The notes: generated from the sequence alone by a model not told the origin. A DNA stretch of 64,000 nt from Halobacteriales archaeon QS_8_69_73 (GCA_003022945.1 PXRZ01000014.1:1-64000), one strand, 5' to 3'; shown: positions 1-9,650, counted from the stretch's first letter. Numbers and translations: made by a program.

Positions 1-1383
1 CATCCGCTCGATGTCGTCGAGGGCGTCGCCGGTGAACTTGACGCCGTCGGCGCCGTAGATGCGGGTGGCGACGGTTTCGATTTTCTCCTCGATGGGCGCC
101 TCGTCGTCGTACAGGTACTCGAAGTCCGACTCGTCGCTCCCCTCGACGGCCTCGATGACGTGTTCGCCGAGGTCGGCGCCGCCCTCGCTTCCCGCCTCGA
201 AGACCTCCGACTCCGCGACGCGGACGCCGAGGTCCTCCCGGCAGTGATCCAGCACCGCCCGGACCTCGGCGTCGGTGTCGTCCGGGAACCGGTTGACCGC
301 GACGACGACCGGGACGCCGAACTGCTGGAGGTTCGAGACGTGCTGGTCGAGGTTCTCGAAGCCGCGCTCGACGGCCTCGACGCCGGCGTCGTCGATGGCG
401 TCGAAGTCGGCGGGCCACATCTCCTCGCCGTGGTACTTCAGCGCCCGGACCGACGCGACGAGAACCACCGCGTTCGGCGTCATGTCGCCGAGCCGGCAGA
501 CGATGTTCATGAACTTCTCGGCGCCAAGGTCCGACCCGAACCCGGCCTCGGTGATGAGGTAGTCGCCCATGCCGAAGGCGGCCTTGTCGGCGATGAGCGA
601 GTTAGTACCGTGGGCGATGTTCGCGAACGGACCGCCGTGGACGAACGCCGGCGTCCCCTCGACGGTCTGGACGACGTTCGGCTTGATCGCGTCCCGGAGC
701 AGCATGGCCGCGGGCCCGGTCGCGTCGATATCGTCGACGGTGATGGGGTCGCCGTCGCCGTCGTAGGCGACGATGATGCGGGCGATGCGCTCCTTGAGGT
801 CGCCGAGACCGTCGGCCATACACAGCGCGGCCATCAGTTCGGAGGCGGCCGTCAGGAGGAAACTGTCCTCGCGGGGCGTCCCGCCGAACTTCCCGCCGAG
901 GCCGATCACCATGTTCCGGAGCGCCCGGTCGTTCATGTCGATGGCACGGGGCCACCTGACGTCCGTCACGTCGAGGTCGAGGCTCTCGTCTTTGGTTATC
1001 TTGGCGTCGAGCATCGCCGAGATGAGGTTGTGCGCCGAGGTCAGCGCGTGGAGGTCGCCGGTGAAGTGGAGGTTGATGTCCTCCATTGGCAGCACCTGCG
1101 AGCGGCCGCCGCCCGCCGCCCCGCCTTTGAGGCCGAACACCGGCCCAAGTGACGGCTCCCGGATGGCGATCATGGCCTCCTCGCCGAGGTGGTTGAGCGT
1201 CTGCCCCAGGCCGACCGTCGTGACGGTCTTGCCCTCGCCCTTCGGTGTCGGGGTCATCCCGGTGACGAGCACGAGGTTGTTCTCCCGGTTCGCCGCCTCC
1301 TCGCGCAGACGGTCGAGGGCGTGGTGTTTGACCTTCGCGGTGTACTCGCCGAAGTACTGGAGCCCGACAGGGTTGCATGAAGG
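1..1383 (-). pseudogene. fhs: Formate-tetrahydrofolate ligase, 5'-truncated and running out of the window
   Basis: The minus-strand frame encodes formate-THF ligase, which makes 10-formyl-THF from formate, THF and ATP. Visible are the ATP-binding stretch TPTPKGEGKTVTT, the block GGAAGGGRSQVLPMEDINLH and the downstream motif HGGPFANIAHGTNS. The frame is open to about 1383, where TAA precedes the first recognisable residues (VGLQYFGEYTAKV). Family members have roughly 30-40 more N-terminal residues, and no ATG, GTG or TTG lies between that stop and the homologous region. The C-terminal half lies beyond position 1. The sequence upstream (1384-1500) contains a TATA-like stretch but no coding sequence for the missing N-terminus, so I read this as a 5'-deleted gene. 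A much shorter start at an internal GTG would remove part of the fold. A different frame over 602-1390 has an ATG but no family features. Confidence 0.75.
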
Positions 1384-1512
1384 TTAGCATACCTGCTAGA
1401 CCCCGGATACGATGTGTTTCCTGCCGGGTAGTCCGAGGGACGGGCGAATACGACCCCGCCGCGAATATAAAAGATAGTCGATAGGTTATATTCCGGCGGG
1501 CGCTATGGGGGG

Positions 1513-1735
1513 TTACCCTGCAGTGGAACCCGCCGCCGAGCCGACGCCTAGTTCCTGGACCACTTTCAGGGTGTACAGTGGGCGTAGATCTTGTATCTCG
1601 CCGGCCTCAACGGTGAAGACGTCGATACCGTTCACGGTGACCTCCCCGGTCGGTTCGTACCGAAGAGGTCGATCGTCGTGCCCTCGGTAGCGCGGCGGCG
1701 ACGAAAAAAAGCTACCGGACGTGCGAGGCGTCCTC
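1513..1735 (-). pseudogene. Remnant of a SnoaL-like / ester cyclase gene
   Basis: Read on the minus strand, two adjacent frames together resemble the C-terminal half of a SnoaL-like polyketide-cyclase/ester-cyclase protein. One frame gives RATEGTTIDLFGT. The next gives EPTGEVTVNGIDVFTVEAGE, then IQDLRPLYTL and VQELGV before TAA. The pattern T-G-x-x-V-x-V-x-G-I-D-V-F followed by an 'x-PLY-x-L' strand is typical of the family. The frame change near 1650, a T7 run and the missing N-terminal half show it is a dead fragment. It lies beside the truncated fhs, so both may record one deletion or insertion event. Confidence 0.5.
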
Positions 1736-1847
1736 CCGGCATGGTTTCACATACAGGTGTTTTACCTATAGAAAGCTGAATAGAAATACGCCAATGTGAA
1801 ACTACTGTTTCGAAATAATTAAATCGTTCCGGGATCTACCCGTGTAT

Positions 1848-2027
1848 ATGACAGAAATGTCGAACGAAAGCAGTGACGACACCGCAGAGGAGTTCGTGAA
1901 CTACATGCCGGGAATGCCGAAGCTCTCCCGGGAGCCCGGCCAGGTCGAACGGGTCCTCGCGAACCTGCTCGGCCGTCGCCGCGTCGGGTCGCTCCGCGTG
2001 GTCGGTCGCCGCCGGGACGACGAGTAA
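1848..2027 (+). CDS. Small protein of unknown function (59 aa)
   Basis: The predicted protein starts with an acidic stretch (MTEMSNESSDDTAEEF) and ends in a basic, Arg-rich tail. I do not recognise it. Support for a real gene is an AT-rich TATA-like stretch (about 1814-1823) some 25-30 bp before the start and a strong hairpin immediately after the stop codon. GTG at 1842 and ATG at 1857 are alternative starts; 1848 fits a leaderless transcript best. Coding evidence is modest. Confidence 0.4.
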   Translation: MTEMSNESSDDTAEEFVNYMPGMPKLSREPGQVERVLANLLGRRRVGSLRVVGRRRDDE

Positions 2028-2028
2028 C

Positions 2029-2052
2029 CGACCACACGCTTTCGTGCGGTCG
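2029..2052. terminator. Hairpin between the small ORF and uspA
   Basis: This is a ten-pair stem with one mismatch and a CTTT loop (arms CGACCACACG and CGTGCGGTCG), starting one base after the preceding stop codon. A near copy of the same hairpin follows uspA. It could be a terminator for the upstream small gene or a mobile palindrome. Confidence 0.45.
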
Positions 2053-2090
2053 TCCCGGCGACAGGTACAGTGACCAGTACGAGTCCGGCA

Positions 2091-2100
2091 CAAATTATTT
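2091..2100 (+). promoter_or_regulatory. TATA-like promoter element of uspA
   Basis: The AT-rich run CAAATTATTT is the only such stretch in the GC-rich leader. It lies about 36-45 bp before the uspA ATG, which suits an archaeal TATA box with a short leader. Confidence 0.45.
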
Positions 2101-2135
2101 TTCAGCGGTCACGGAACGTCGACTGAGTCACTCAG

Positions 2136-2582
2136 ATGTACGAAACCATTCTGATTCCGTACGACGGGTCGGACGAGGCGCGAATGGGAGCCGAACACGG
2201 GCTGGAGCTTGCGGCGGCTCTGGGGGCGTCAGTGCACGTCCTCTACGTGATCAACATCCCCGGGACACCCCGGGCGGTCGCGCTGCGGGACGACGAGGAG
2301 GAGATGCGGGAACGGTACCGGGAGTACGCCGACGAGATTCTCGGCGAGCTTTCGGAGACGGCCGAGGAGAAAGGTGTCGAGGCCGTGACCGCGACCCGGA
2401 CCGGATCGGTGAGCCAGGAGATCGTCGAATACGCCGACGAAGAGGTCGTCGATGCCATCGTGATGGGATCGGCCTATCGCGGGAAGATCGGCAACCTCAT
2501 CGGGGGAACCACGGACAAGGTAGTCCGGAGCGCAACCGTTCCGGTGGTCACCAAACGGATGAGCGTCGACGAAATCCCATAG
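2136..2582 (+). CDS. Universal stress protein, UspA family (148 aa)
   Basis: This is a single-domain Usp. It opens with the first beta strand YETILIPYDGSDEA and carries the C-terminal nucleotide-binding signature G-x4-G-x2-G-x3-G-G-T-T at about residues 111-126 (MGSAYRGKIGNLIGGTT), so it is likely of the ATP-binding class. It ends with the family strand VPVVTKR. The length of 148 residues is normal. It stands alone between two similar hairpins and next to a BCCT transporter, a pairing that suggests an osmotic or general stress role, but that role is inferred. Confidence 0.9.
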   Translation: MYETILIPYDGSDEARMGAEHGLELAAALGASVHVLYVINIPGTPRAVALRDDEEEMRERYREYADEILGELSETAEEKGVEAVTATRTGSVSQEIVEYADEEVVDAIVMGSAYRGKIGNLIGGTTDKVVRSATVPVVTKRMSVDEIP

Positions 2583-2593
2583 GAGTACCGTGC

Positions 2594-2643
2594 GTCATTT
2601 CGATGCCGACCGCACGCCTTCGTCCGGTCGATACCGAAATGAC
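2594..2643. terminator. Large hairpin downstream of uspA
   Basis: This is an interrupted palindrome of about 50 bp. The outer arms are GTCATTTCG / CGAAATGAC, followed by a 4-nt mismatch, then inner arms resembling the hairpin at 2029-2052 (CGACCGCACG / CGTCCGGTCG). It begins 11 bp after the uspA stop and lies between convergent genes, so a bidirectional terminator is plausible. Confidence 0.45.
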
Positions 2644-2658
2644 CCGTGACACTCACCA

Positions 2659-2820
2659 TCAGCCACCGACGAGATACGTCTCCCGGACGTAGATGACGAG
2701 GCTGGCGCTCAGGAAGCTGGCGCCGGCCGGGGCGAACGACCCCTCGGTCATCGCGAGCAGACCGAACCCGAAGAGGACGACCGCGAGTCCGGCTGCCGCC
2801 GTCGCCGGCAGGTTTACCAT
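2659..2820 (-). CDS. Small two-helix membrane protein (53 aa)
   Basis: From ATG 2820 the frame encodes 53 residues. Two hydrophobic helices (around GLAVVLFGFGLLA and GASFLSASLVIYV) are joined by a short polar loop, and the protein ends RETYLVGG. An AT-rich box (about 2844-2852) sits upstream on the same strand. The start at 2820 is chosen because the longer frame upstream lacks membrane or coding character. The function is unknown. It is convergent with uspA. Confidence 0.55.
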   Translation of the reverse strand: MVNLPATAAAGLAVVLFGFGLLAMTEGSFAPAGASFLSASLVIYVRETYLVGG

Positions 2821-3151
2821 GTAAACAGGGAGTCGGCAGGCGCAATAATATCCACCGTCTCCCGACCTGCTGGCGTCCGACCGGTCGGTCGTGTAAGATA
2901 TCCGAGCGAATGAGTTTCGTTGACTGCTGCGGGAGCGGAACAAAGGTCCGGTGTCGTATCCGATCATTGTGGGTCGGACTCCTCGACGCCCGGATTCCGG
3001 GGGAAATTTGGCCAAGGTTTATTACAGGTACAACCTTGTCTGACAATGATACTGCGTATCATGAACCAGTCGACACGCAGGTGCGGAGCGACCGGTTCGA
3101 ACAGCACGTATCTGTCGGGGCGGCACGGTCGGAGCGTCGCTAGCTACAATC

Positions 3152-3171
3152 AGCCCACGCGACCGTGGGCT
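3152..3171. other. Perfect 8-bp hairpin upstream of the BCCT gene
   Basis: The arms AGCCCACG and CGTGGGCT are separated by CGAC and lie 65 bp before the BCCT start codon. It could be a transcript structure, or the subterminal hairpin of a lost IS200/IS605-type element. No transposase sequence is visible beside it. Confidence 0.3.
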
Positions 3172-3235
3172 ATCGGTACTAACTCATGTCGTGACATGAA
3201 ATCGAACACCACGCGACCATCGACGGAGGAAGACC

Positions 3236-5128
3236 ATGGCAGACGGTGAGGAAGCGACCGACGAGATGTCCGGTGGGCTCCAGGTGGAGCTGTTCCATCC
3301 GGAGTCCGACCGCGAACCGGGGGACACGAACATCCGGGCGCTCGGGTTCGACGTTCACCCGGTGGTGTTCCCGGTCGCGCTGGTCATCGTCACCCTGTTC
3401 ATCCTGGTGACGGTGTTCTACCGGACGATCGCCGCCGCACTCGGGTGGACAATGAGGGTGTCGCAAGACACGGCCGACGAGGAAGGCTATGAGGTCCTCA
3501 GACAGGCCGGCGACCAGGTGGTGGTCTACCAGAGCGCCCAAGACGCCTACACCGTGATATTTGACTTCATCGGAGCCAACTTCGGCTGGTTCTACCTGCT
3601 GGCCGTGAACATCTTCATCGTAGTGTTGTTATACTTCGCACTCGGAAAGTACGGCACGATCAAGATCGGCGGGGTCGAGGCCGAAAAGGAGTTCAGCAAC
3701 TTCTCGTGGATGGCGATGCTGTTCAGCGCCGGGATGGGGATCGGCCTCATGTTCTTCAGCGTACTCGAACCGGTGTTCTACTACCAGTCCACGCCCGGCT
3801 TCTGGGGCGCCGAGGGCGGAACCGATGCGGCCGCCTCGGCGGCGATGGCCCAGACGTTCTTCCACTGGGGCTTCCACCCGTGGGCGGTCTACGGGCTCGT
3901 CGGCCTCGGGCTGGCGTTCTTCTCGTTCAACCGCGGCCTGCCACTGACGTTCCGGTCGATCTTCTGGCCGCTGCTCGGCGAGCGCATCTACGGATGGCCG
4001 GGACACATCATCGACCTGGTGACGGTGTTCGCGACGCTGTTCGGCCTGTCTACCTCGCTGGGGCTGGGCGTCGCCCAAGTCAACAGCGGGATGGGGTACG
4101 TCGGCGGGAACATCCTCGGGGTCGTCAGCGGTCCGATCCTCCCGGAGTTATTCCCCAACCTCGCGGAGGCCGTCCTGATCGGGCTGATCACGATCATCGC
4201 GGCCTTCTCGGTCGCGGCGGGCCTCGACGGGGGCGTCAAGCGGCTCAGCACGCTGAACCTCTATCTGATGTTCGGCCTGCTGGGCTTCATGCTGATCGTC
4301 GGACCGACGATCTTCATCCTCGGTGCGTGGATCGAGGGGCTCGGCACCTACTTCGCGAACGTCGCCCAACTCGGCTTCTACCGCGGGACGATGGGTCCCG
4401 GCGGCGGCGTCGTCACCGATTGGACGATCTTTTACTGGGGCTGGTGGATCGCGTGGTCACCGTTTGTCGGGATGTTCATCGCACGCATCTCGAAGGGCCG
4501 CACCGTCCGCGAGTTCGTCTTGGGGGTCCTGCTCCTCCCGTCGATGTTCTCGACGCTGTGGCTGTCGACCTTCGGCGGTGCCGCACTCGCCCCATCCGTC
4601 CAGGAAGGCGGGAGCGGCGCCGTCGTGGGCGCGTACAACGACCTCGGCTACACCGCCTTCGAGACGCTCGGCATGTTCGTCATGCTGAACAACTACCCGC
4701 TCGGCGCCATCACCGGGTCCCTGGCGACATTGCTCGTGGTTACGTTCTTCGTGACATCGTCGGACTCGGGGTCGCTGGTCATCGACCACCTGACCTCCGG
4801 CGGCAAGCACGACGTCCCAAGGGTCCAGCGCATCTTCTGGGCGAGCACCGAGGGCTTCGTCGCGGCCGTGCTCCTGATCGGGGGCGGCCTGGACGCGCTG
4901 CAGACCGCCGCCATCACGACCGGGTTGCCGTTCGCGGTGATCCTGTGTCTAATGTGTTACACGGTCTATCTGGGACTCGACAATGAATACCAGATACTCG
5001 AATCCGAGGAGTTCGCCGAACGGATCGAGGACCTCAGCGACCAGGGCGAGGTCGACATCGTGACCACCGGCGACGAGGTGGTCACCGACGTCAGTGGGGG
5101 AGACGAGGCCGGCAGCAGCAGCGACTGA
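3236..5128 (+). CDS. BCCT-family glycine betaine/carnitine/choline transporter (630 aa)
   Basis: This is a secondary transporter of the betaine-choline-carnitine family, expected to import compatible solutes with Na+ or H+. About twelve hydrophobic helices follow an acidic N-terminal tail. The family glycine motif GMGIGLMFFSVLEP is at about residues 166-179. The tryptophan-rich signature FYWGWWIAWSPFVGMFIARIS and the segment FHWGFHPWAVYGL are both present. An acidic extracellular loop between helices 1 and 2 (about residues 74-105) and an acidic C-terminal tail are usual for haloarchaea. The substrate cannot be told from sequence. It is followed by about 150 bp with no gene. Confidence 0.93.
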   Translation: MADGEEATDEMSGGLQVELFHPESDREPGDTNIRALGFDVHPVVFPVALVIVTLFILVTVFYRTIAAALGWTMRVSQDTADEEGYEVLRQAGDQVVVYQSAQDAYTVIFDFIGANFGWFYLLAVNIFIVVLLYFALGKYGTIKIGGVEAEKEFSNFSWMAMLFSAGMGIGLMFFSVLEPVFYYQSTPGFWGAEGGTDAAASAAMAQTFFHWGFHPWAVYGLVGLGLAFFSFNRGLPLTFRSIFWPLLGERIYGWPGHIIDLVTVFATLFGLSTSLGLGVAQVNSGMGYVGGNILGVVSGPILPELFPNLAEAVLIGLITIIAAFSVAAGLDGGVKRLSTLNLYLMFGLLGFMLIVGPTIFILGAWIEGLGTYFANVAQLGFYRGTMGPGGGVVTDWTIFYWGWWIAWSPFVGMFIARISKGRTVREFVLGVLLLPSMFSTLWLSTFGGAALAPSVQEGGSGAVVGAYNDLGYTAFETLGMFVMLNNYPLGAITGSLATLLVVTFFVTSSDSGSLVIDHLTSGGKHDVPRVQRIFWASTEGFVAAVLLIGGGLDALQTAAITTGLPFAVILCLMCYTVYLGLDNEYQILESEEFAERIEDLSDQGEVDIVTTGDEVVTDVSGGDEAGSSSD

Positions 5129-5280
5129 CGGACCGAACTGTCGGCATCCCTTTCTGCACCGCGTCTTCGAGCGACAGTACACAGCGTCCCGTCGCTCGAC
5201 ATCGTCACACTCCTCGCGGTCGCCCTCCCGTTCGGCGCTCGACCCGGACCACTGACGGGCGATGCCGTCCACCCGTTCGC

Positions 5281-5608
5281 ATGGACGCCGCGGGGACGGC
5301 CAGGCTCCGGGCCGCCGGCCTGCTGGCGCCGGTCGTCGCCGGCATCCACGTCCTGCACCCCTCCCAAGGTGGGGTCGCACTCTCGATCTACGCGCAGGTG
5401 GGCTACCTCGGGGGCCCCCGACCGCCGCTGTTCGCGCTGGCGGGGTTCGCGCTGGTGTTCGGCGTCGTCGCGGGCTCCGTTGGCCTCGACCGTGTTCGGC
5501 GGCGCGGGCCTGCTGGCGGCGTCGGCCGTGGAGGTGCCCTACGACCTCTCGACGGCCGTCTTCCTGCTCACCGTCGCGCTCCTGTACTGGCGGCCGGAAT
5601 TCGGATAG
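5281..5608 (+). pseudogene. Small membrane protein, frameshifted
   Basis: The ATG frame reads MDAAGTARLRAAGLLAPVVA through GFALVFGVVAGSVG, with three hydrophobic segments. At about 5485-5500 the membrane-protein character moves to the next frame, which continues GAGLLAASAVEVPYDLSTA and ends LLYWRPEFG. Together they would be a four-helix protein of about 108 residues. The total length is not a multiple of three. A single indel, real or a sequencing error, explains it. I do not recognise a function. Confidence 0.55.
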
Positions 5609-5683
5609 TCGGGTCGCCGACGTCCGGAAAGCGCGTCGGCCCGTGAACGGCACCCTTTTCGGCACGCCGGCCCGCGCTCAACC

Positions 5684-6607
5684 ATGGTCATTCGCGCCGA
5701 GCGGGTGCGGCGCCGCTACGGGGAAACGGCGGCGCTCGACGGCGTCTCCCTGTCCGTCGGGACGGGAACGGTGTTCGTCCTCGCCGGCCCGAACGGCGCC
5801 GGTAAGACGACGCTGATTCGCGCGCTGACGGGCACGACGAGGGTCGACGGCACCGTCGAGCTGTTCGGCAAGCCGCCGTCGGAGGTGTCCGGCGAGCGCA
5901 TCGGACTGCTGCCACAGGAGTTCGCCCCCGCCGACCGCCTCACCGCCCGAGAACTCGTGGCGTACTACGGCGGCCTCCACGAGGAGTCCCGTGACACCGA
6001 CACCGTTCTCGAGGACGTCGGGCTGACGGAGACGGCCGACACCCACTACGAGGACCTCTCCGGCGGCCAGAAGCGCCGCGTCTGCGTCGGGACGGCGCTG
6101 GTCAACGACCCCGAGCTGCTCGTCCTCGACGAGCCGACGACCGGCGTCGACCCAGCGGGTCGACACGAGCTGTGGGGCGTCATCGAGGGGCTCGCCGAGC
6201 GGGGGACGACCGTCGTCCTGACGACCCACTACATGGCGGAGGCCGAGCGGCTGGCCGACCGGGTGGGGCTGCTGGCCGACGGCCGGCTGGTCGCGCTCGG
6301 CTCGCCGGCCGAGCTGCTGGAGCGACACGGCGGCGCCGACCGGCTCGTCGTCGCGGTCGACGACCAGGGCGCGGCGACGCGGGCGCTGGAGCGGGCCGGT
6401 TACCACGTCCTGCCGGACGAGCGGCACCTCGCGGTCGGGGTCGGCCCCGAGGAGATTCCGGCGGTCGTCGAGACGCTGGCCGACGCCGGCGTCGACTGCG
6501 AGCGGCTCACCTGGCGGCAGCCCGACCTCGAGGACGTCTACCTCGCGCTGGCGGGCGTCGACGTCGACCCCCAGGAGCTGTCCGAGCCGGAGGCGGTCCG
6601 GGCGTGA
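5684..6607 (+). CDS. ABC transporter ATP-binding protein (307 aa)
   Basis: This is the ATPase subunit of an ABC-2 type exporter. Walker A GPNGAGKTT is at residues 35-43, signature LSGGQ at 125-129 and Walker B LLVLDEPT at 145-152, followed by the H-loop (TTHYMAEAE). The C-terminal roughly 90 residues form the extension common to drug, antibiotic or polymer exporters of this class. Its stop overlaps the GTG start of the permease (GTGA), indicating translational coupling. The substrate is unknown. Confidence 0.93.
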   Translation: MVIRAERVRRRYGETAALDGVSLSVGTGTVFVLAGPNGAGKTTLIRALTGTTRVDGTVELFGKPPSEVSGERIGLLPQEFAPADRLTARELVAYYGGLHEESRDTDTVLEDVGLTETADTHYEDLSGGQKRRVCVGTALVNDPELLVLDEPTTGVDPAGRHELWGVIEGLAERGTTVVLTTHYMAEAERLADRVGLLADGRLVALGSPAELLERHGGADRLVVAVDDQGAATRALERAGYHVLPDERHLAVGVGPEEIPAVVETLADAGVDCERLTWRQPDLEDVYLALAGVDVDPQELSEPEAVRA

Positions 6608-7395
6608 GCCGGGCCGGACGGGTCGCCGCCGAGACGCGAGCGGCCTGGTACGCCTTCGTCCGCCGGCGAACGGCCGTCTTCTTCACCTTCTTCTTCCCGG
6701 TCATCATCATCCTCATCTTCGGCGCGTTGGTCCGGACGGACCCGACCGGCGGCGGGCTGTTCACGGAGCCGCCGGGCTACTACGTCGCCGGCTACCTCGC
6801 GGTGGTCGTCCTCTTTACTCCGCTGTCGCGGGTCGGCAGCGAGGTGGCCCGCCACCGGGACGGCAACCGCTTCGAGAAGCTGGCGACGACGCCGCTGTCC
6901 CGCGCCGAGTGGCTGCTGGCGCAGATGCTCGTCAACGTCGCCGTCGTCGGGCTGGCGGCCGTCCTCGTCTTCGGGCTGGTGGTCGCGGTCACCGGCGCCG
7001 GCGTCGCCGCCTCGCCGCTGGTCGTCCCGTATCTCGTCGCCGGCGTCGCGCTGTTCTGCGGCCTCGGAGCAGTGCTCGGCCGCGTCGCCGACTCCCAGGA
7101 CGGCGTCATCGCCGCCGCCAACGGCGTCGCGCTCCCGCTTTTGTTCCTCTCGCGAACGTTCGTTCCGCCCGAACTGCTGCCGGCGTGGTTCCGCCCGGTC
7201 GTCGCGCTGTCGCCGCTGACGTACTTCGCCCGCGGCCTCCGGGCGGCGACCTTCCGGCCGCCGGGGACGCTCGCCACCTACCGGACCGGCGACGCCCTCG
7301 TCGGCACCGACCCCACTCTCAACCTCGCGGTACTGGCGGCGCTCGCGGTCGGCTTCTTCGCCGCCGGCGCCCTCGCGGTCCCGACGACGAACTGA
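6604..7395 (+). CDS. ABC-2 type transporter permease (263 aa)
   Basis: This is the membrane partner of the preceding ATPase. Six hydrophobic segments are visible, from FFTFFFPVIIILIFGAL to LAALAVGFFAAGALAV. The block PLTYFARGLRAATF matches the conserved 'P-x-x-Y-x-x-x-x-R' region of ABC-2 permeases. The start is GTG at 6604, inside the ATPase stop codon. An upstream extension of this frame overlaps the ATPase gene and is arginine-rich junk, so the short start is preferred. Confidence 0.9.
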   Translation: MSRAGRVAAETRAAWYAFVRRRTAVFFTFFFPVIIILIFGALVRTDPTGGGLFTEPPGYYVAGYLAVVVLFTPLSRVGSEVARHRDGNRFEKLATTPLSRAEWLLAQMLVNVAVVGLAAVLVFGLVVAVTGAGVAASPLVVPYLVAGVALFCGLGAVLGRVADSQDGVIAAANGVALPLLFLSRTFVPPELLPAWFRPVVALSPLTYFARGLRAATFRPPGTLATYRTGDALVGTDPTLNLAVLAALAVGFFAAGALAVPTTN

Positions 7396-7432
7396 CGGCC
7401 GGAGTCACGGGCGATTCGGTTCCGGTACCGGG

Positions 7433-9167
7433 TTACTCCAGCTGGTGGTAGTCGAGCTCGTGGTCGGCGTCGAGCGCCGCCTGGACCGGCTCGCTCGGGT
7501 CCTCGACCGGTGTCGTCGTCAGCCGGGGGCTGCCGACGCTGTCGCGCCGGTAGTGGACGTTCCGGCGCCATCCGGGGTCGCGGTCGGGATGGTCGGTCCG
7601 GTAGTGTGCGCCGCGGGATTCGGTCCGCTCGCGGGCGCTCCGGAGGACCGCGTCGGCACCCAGCAGCCCGAAGCCGAGGTTGAGCGCGAACTCGTAGGAG
7701 CGGCTCGTCCGGTCGCCGACCGCGAGATCGGCCGCCCGCGACCGGAGCCGCTCGAGCCGGTCGAGACCGGCCGCCAGCCCGTCGTCGTCCCGGAGGATGC
7801 CGGCCCGCTCCCACAGCAGCTCCCGGAGCTCGTCGAGCAGCGCCTCGGGCTCCTCGTCGCCGTCGGCGTTCGACAGCGCCCGGAGGTCCCGGAGGTGGAC
7901 CCGGGCGCGGTCGTGCAGCACGTCGGAGTCGCCGCCGGGAGCCGGAAGACGTTCGGCGATGGCTTCGCCGGCGACGGCGCCGTAGGCGATGGTCTCCGCC
8001 AGGGAGTTGCCCCCGAGGCGGTTGGCGCCGTGGACGCCGGCCATCGTCTCGCCGATGGCGTAGAGGCCGTCGACGTCCGTCTCGCCGTCGTCGTCGACGA
8101 CGACGCCGCCCATCCCGTAGTGGGCCGTCGGCGACACCTCGACGGGCGCTTCGGCCATGTCGACGCCCAGCTCGGCGAACCGCTCGTACATCCGCGGCAG
8201 CCGCTCCTCGATGAAGTCGCGGTCCCGGTGAGAGATGTCGAGGAGGACGCCGCCGTGTTCCGTGCCGCGGCCCTCGTCGATCTCCCCGGCGATGGCCCGG
8301 GCGACGATGTCACGGGCGTCCAGCTCCATCTGGTCCGGCGAGTACCGCTCCATGAACCGCTCGCCACCGGGAGCGCCCGGCTCTCCCGAGTCTCCGCTCG
8401 CGTCGCTCGCGGAGACCTCCGCGTTGAACAGCCGACCGCCCTCGCCGCGGACGGCCTCGGTGACGAGCCGGCCGTCCCAGTCGTCGCCGTAGCGGTCGCC
8501 GACCATGCCGGTCGGGTGGAACTGGACGAACTCCATGTCGGTGAGCGCCGCGCCGGCCTGGTAGGCCAGCGCCGGCCCGTCGGCGGTGTTCTCGTCGTCC
8601 CGCGAGGAGTGGCGGCCGTACAGCCCGGTGTAGCCGCCGGCGGCCAGCACGACGACGTCGGCGTCGAAGACGACGAACTCGCCGGTGTCGAGGTCCGTCC
8701 CGACGGCGCCGAGCACGCGGTCCTCGTCGGCGACGAGCCGAGAGACGAAGACGTTCTCGCGGTAGGGGATCGACAGCTCCCGGGCCCGCTCGACGAGGGT
8801 GTCGAGCAGCGCCTCGCCGGTGTAGTCGCCCGCGAAGGCCGTCCGGCGGAACGACTGGGCGCCGAAGTACCGCTGGGCGATGGCCCTCGTTCAGCGTGTC
8901 GGCGGCGTGGATCGTCCAGTCGTCCTCGGGGTCGAGGCTCCCGAGGGCGCCGTTGATGCCGCCGCGGGCCCACGTCGTGTGGGCGTCGCCGTGGCTCCGC
9001 TTCCCGATGACGAGCACGTCCTCGGGGTCGACGCCCCGCTCGACCAGTTCGATGGCCGTCCGGGCGCCAGCCGCACCGGCGCCGACGACGAGGACGCGCC
9101 GGTCGACGGTCTCGTAGTCGACCGGCTCGGCCGACACATCAGGGTCCGTCGGTGGTGTCTCCGTCAT
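7433..9167 (-). pseudogene. FAD-dependent fumarate reductase/L-aspartate oxidase-family flavoprotein, internally deleted
   Basis: From ATG 9167 the protein begins with a Rossmann FAD motif (VLVVGAGAAGARTAIEL) and the block HTTWARGGINGALG. After DTLNEG (about 8885) the reading frame changes and homology resumes at AIAQRYFGAQSFRRTAFAGD. It then runs through EFVQFHPTGM, VTEAVRGEGG, MERYSP and HGANRLGGNSLAE (FAD and substrate site) to the C-terminus LDADHELDYHQLE. Relatives have about 30-35 residues between DTLNEG and the glycine before AIAQ, so roughly 100 bp are missing and the frame is broken. Intact family members move electrons between dicarboxylates or aspartate and FAD. As it stands only an N-terminal stub could be made. 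Confidence 0.75.
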
Positions 9168-9650
9168 ACCACAGATTAGCGGGCGTGGACGGATAATCCC
9201 ACCGCAAGGAAACGTCTGTGCAGGCTCTCTGCCCGCCGTTATCACGCTTTTCTGGCCCTCTCGACCCCGCCCGTGAGACGGCGCGACGCCCCCGGAGACG
9301 GCCGGCCACGACGGTCTCACTCCGGGCCGGGGTAGCCGAGTGCGGCCGGCCACTCGGGGCGGAGTCGGCGTGGCACCTCATACCCCGTTCGATCGTAGTC
9401 ATTTGGAGTACGTCCGACCGGCAGGACCCGCGTCATCGCGCCCAGCAGCAGAGTCGTCCGTCGTCATATCTCATACGTAGCTCCGTCCGTCGCCCTTCGT
9501 ATCGAAGTGCTTGCGGTGTCGTCCTTCGAGACGGCCCGTGTCGCCGGGTGCGAACACTGCTTCCTTCGAGCCGCCCTCGCCCCGAAGCGCTCGAAGAGGT
9601 CGACGGACGGGCGACACGACCTCCACGGCTGGTGACTCACTGTGGCTGAA
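9168..9650. other. Intergenic region, no confident gene
   Basis: Between the divergent flavoprotein and aldehyde dehydrogenase genes lies about 480 bp. A minus-strand frame ending at 9471 (containing GDTGRLEGRHRKHFDTKGDG) has coding-like base use. It has no clear start and no family I recognise, so it may be a gene remnant. Confidence 0.3.

Noticed and set aside
602-1390. A 262-codon frame with an ATG over the fhs locus
   Set aside because: It is Arg/Pro-rich and featureless; the neighbouring frame carries the formate-THF ligase motifs.
3152-3171. Hairpin considered as an IS200/IS605 left end
   Set aside because: There is no transposase, no partner end and no guide-RNA-like sequence nearby; listed only as a hairpin.
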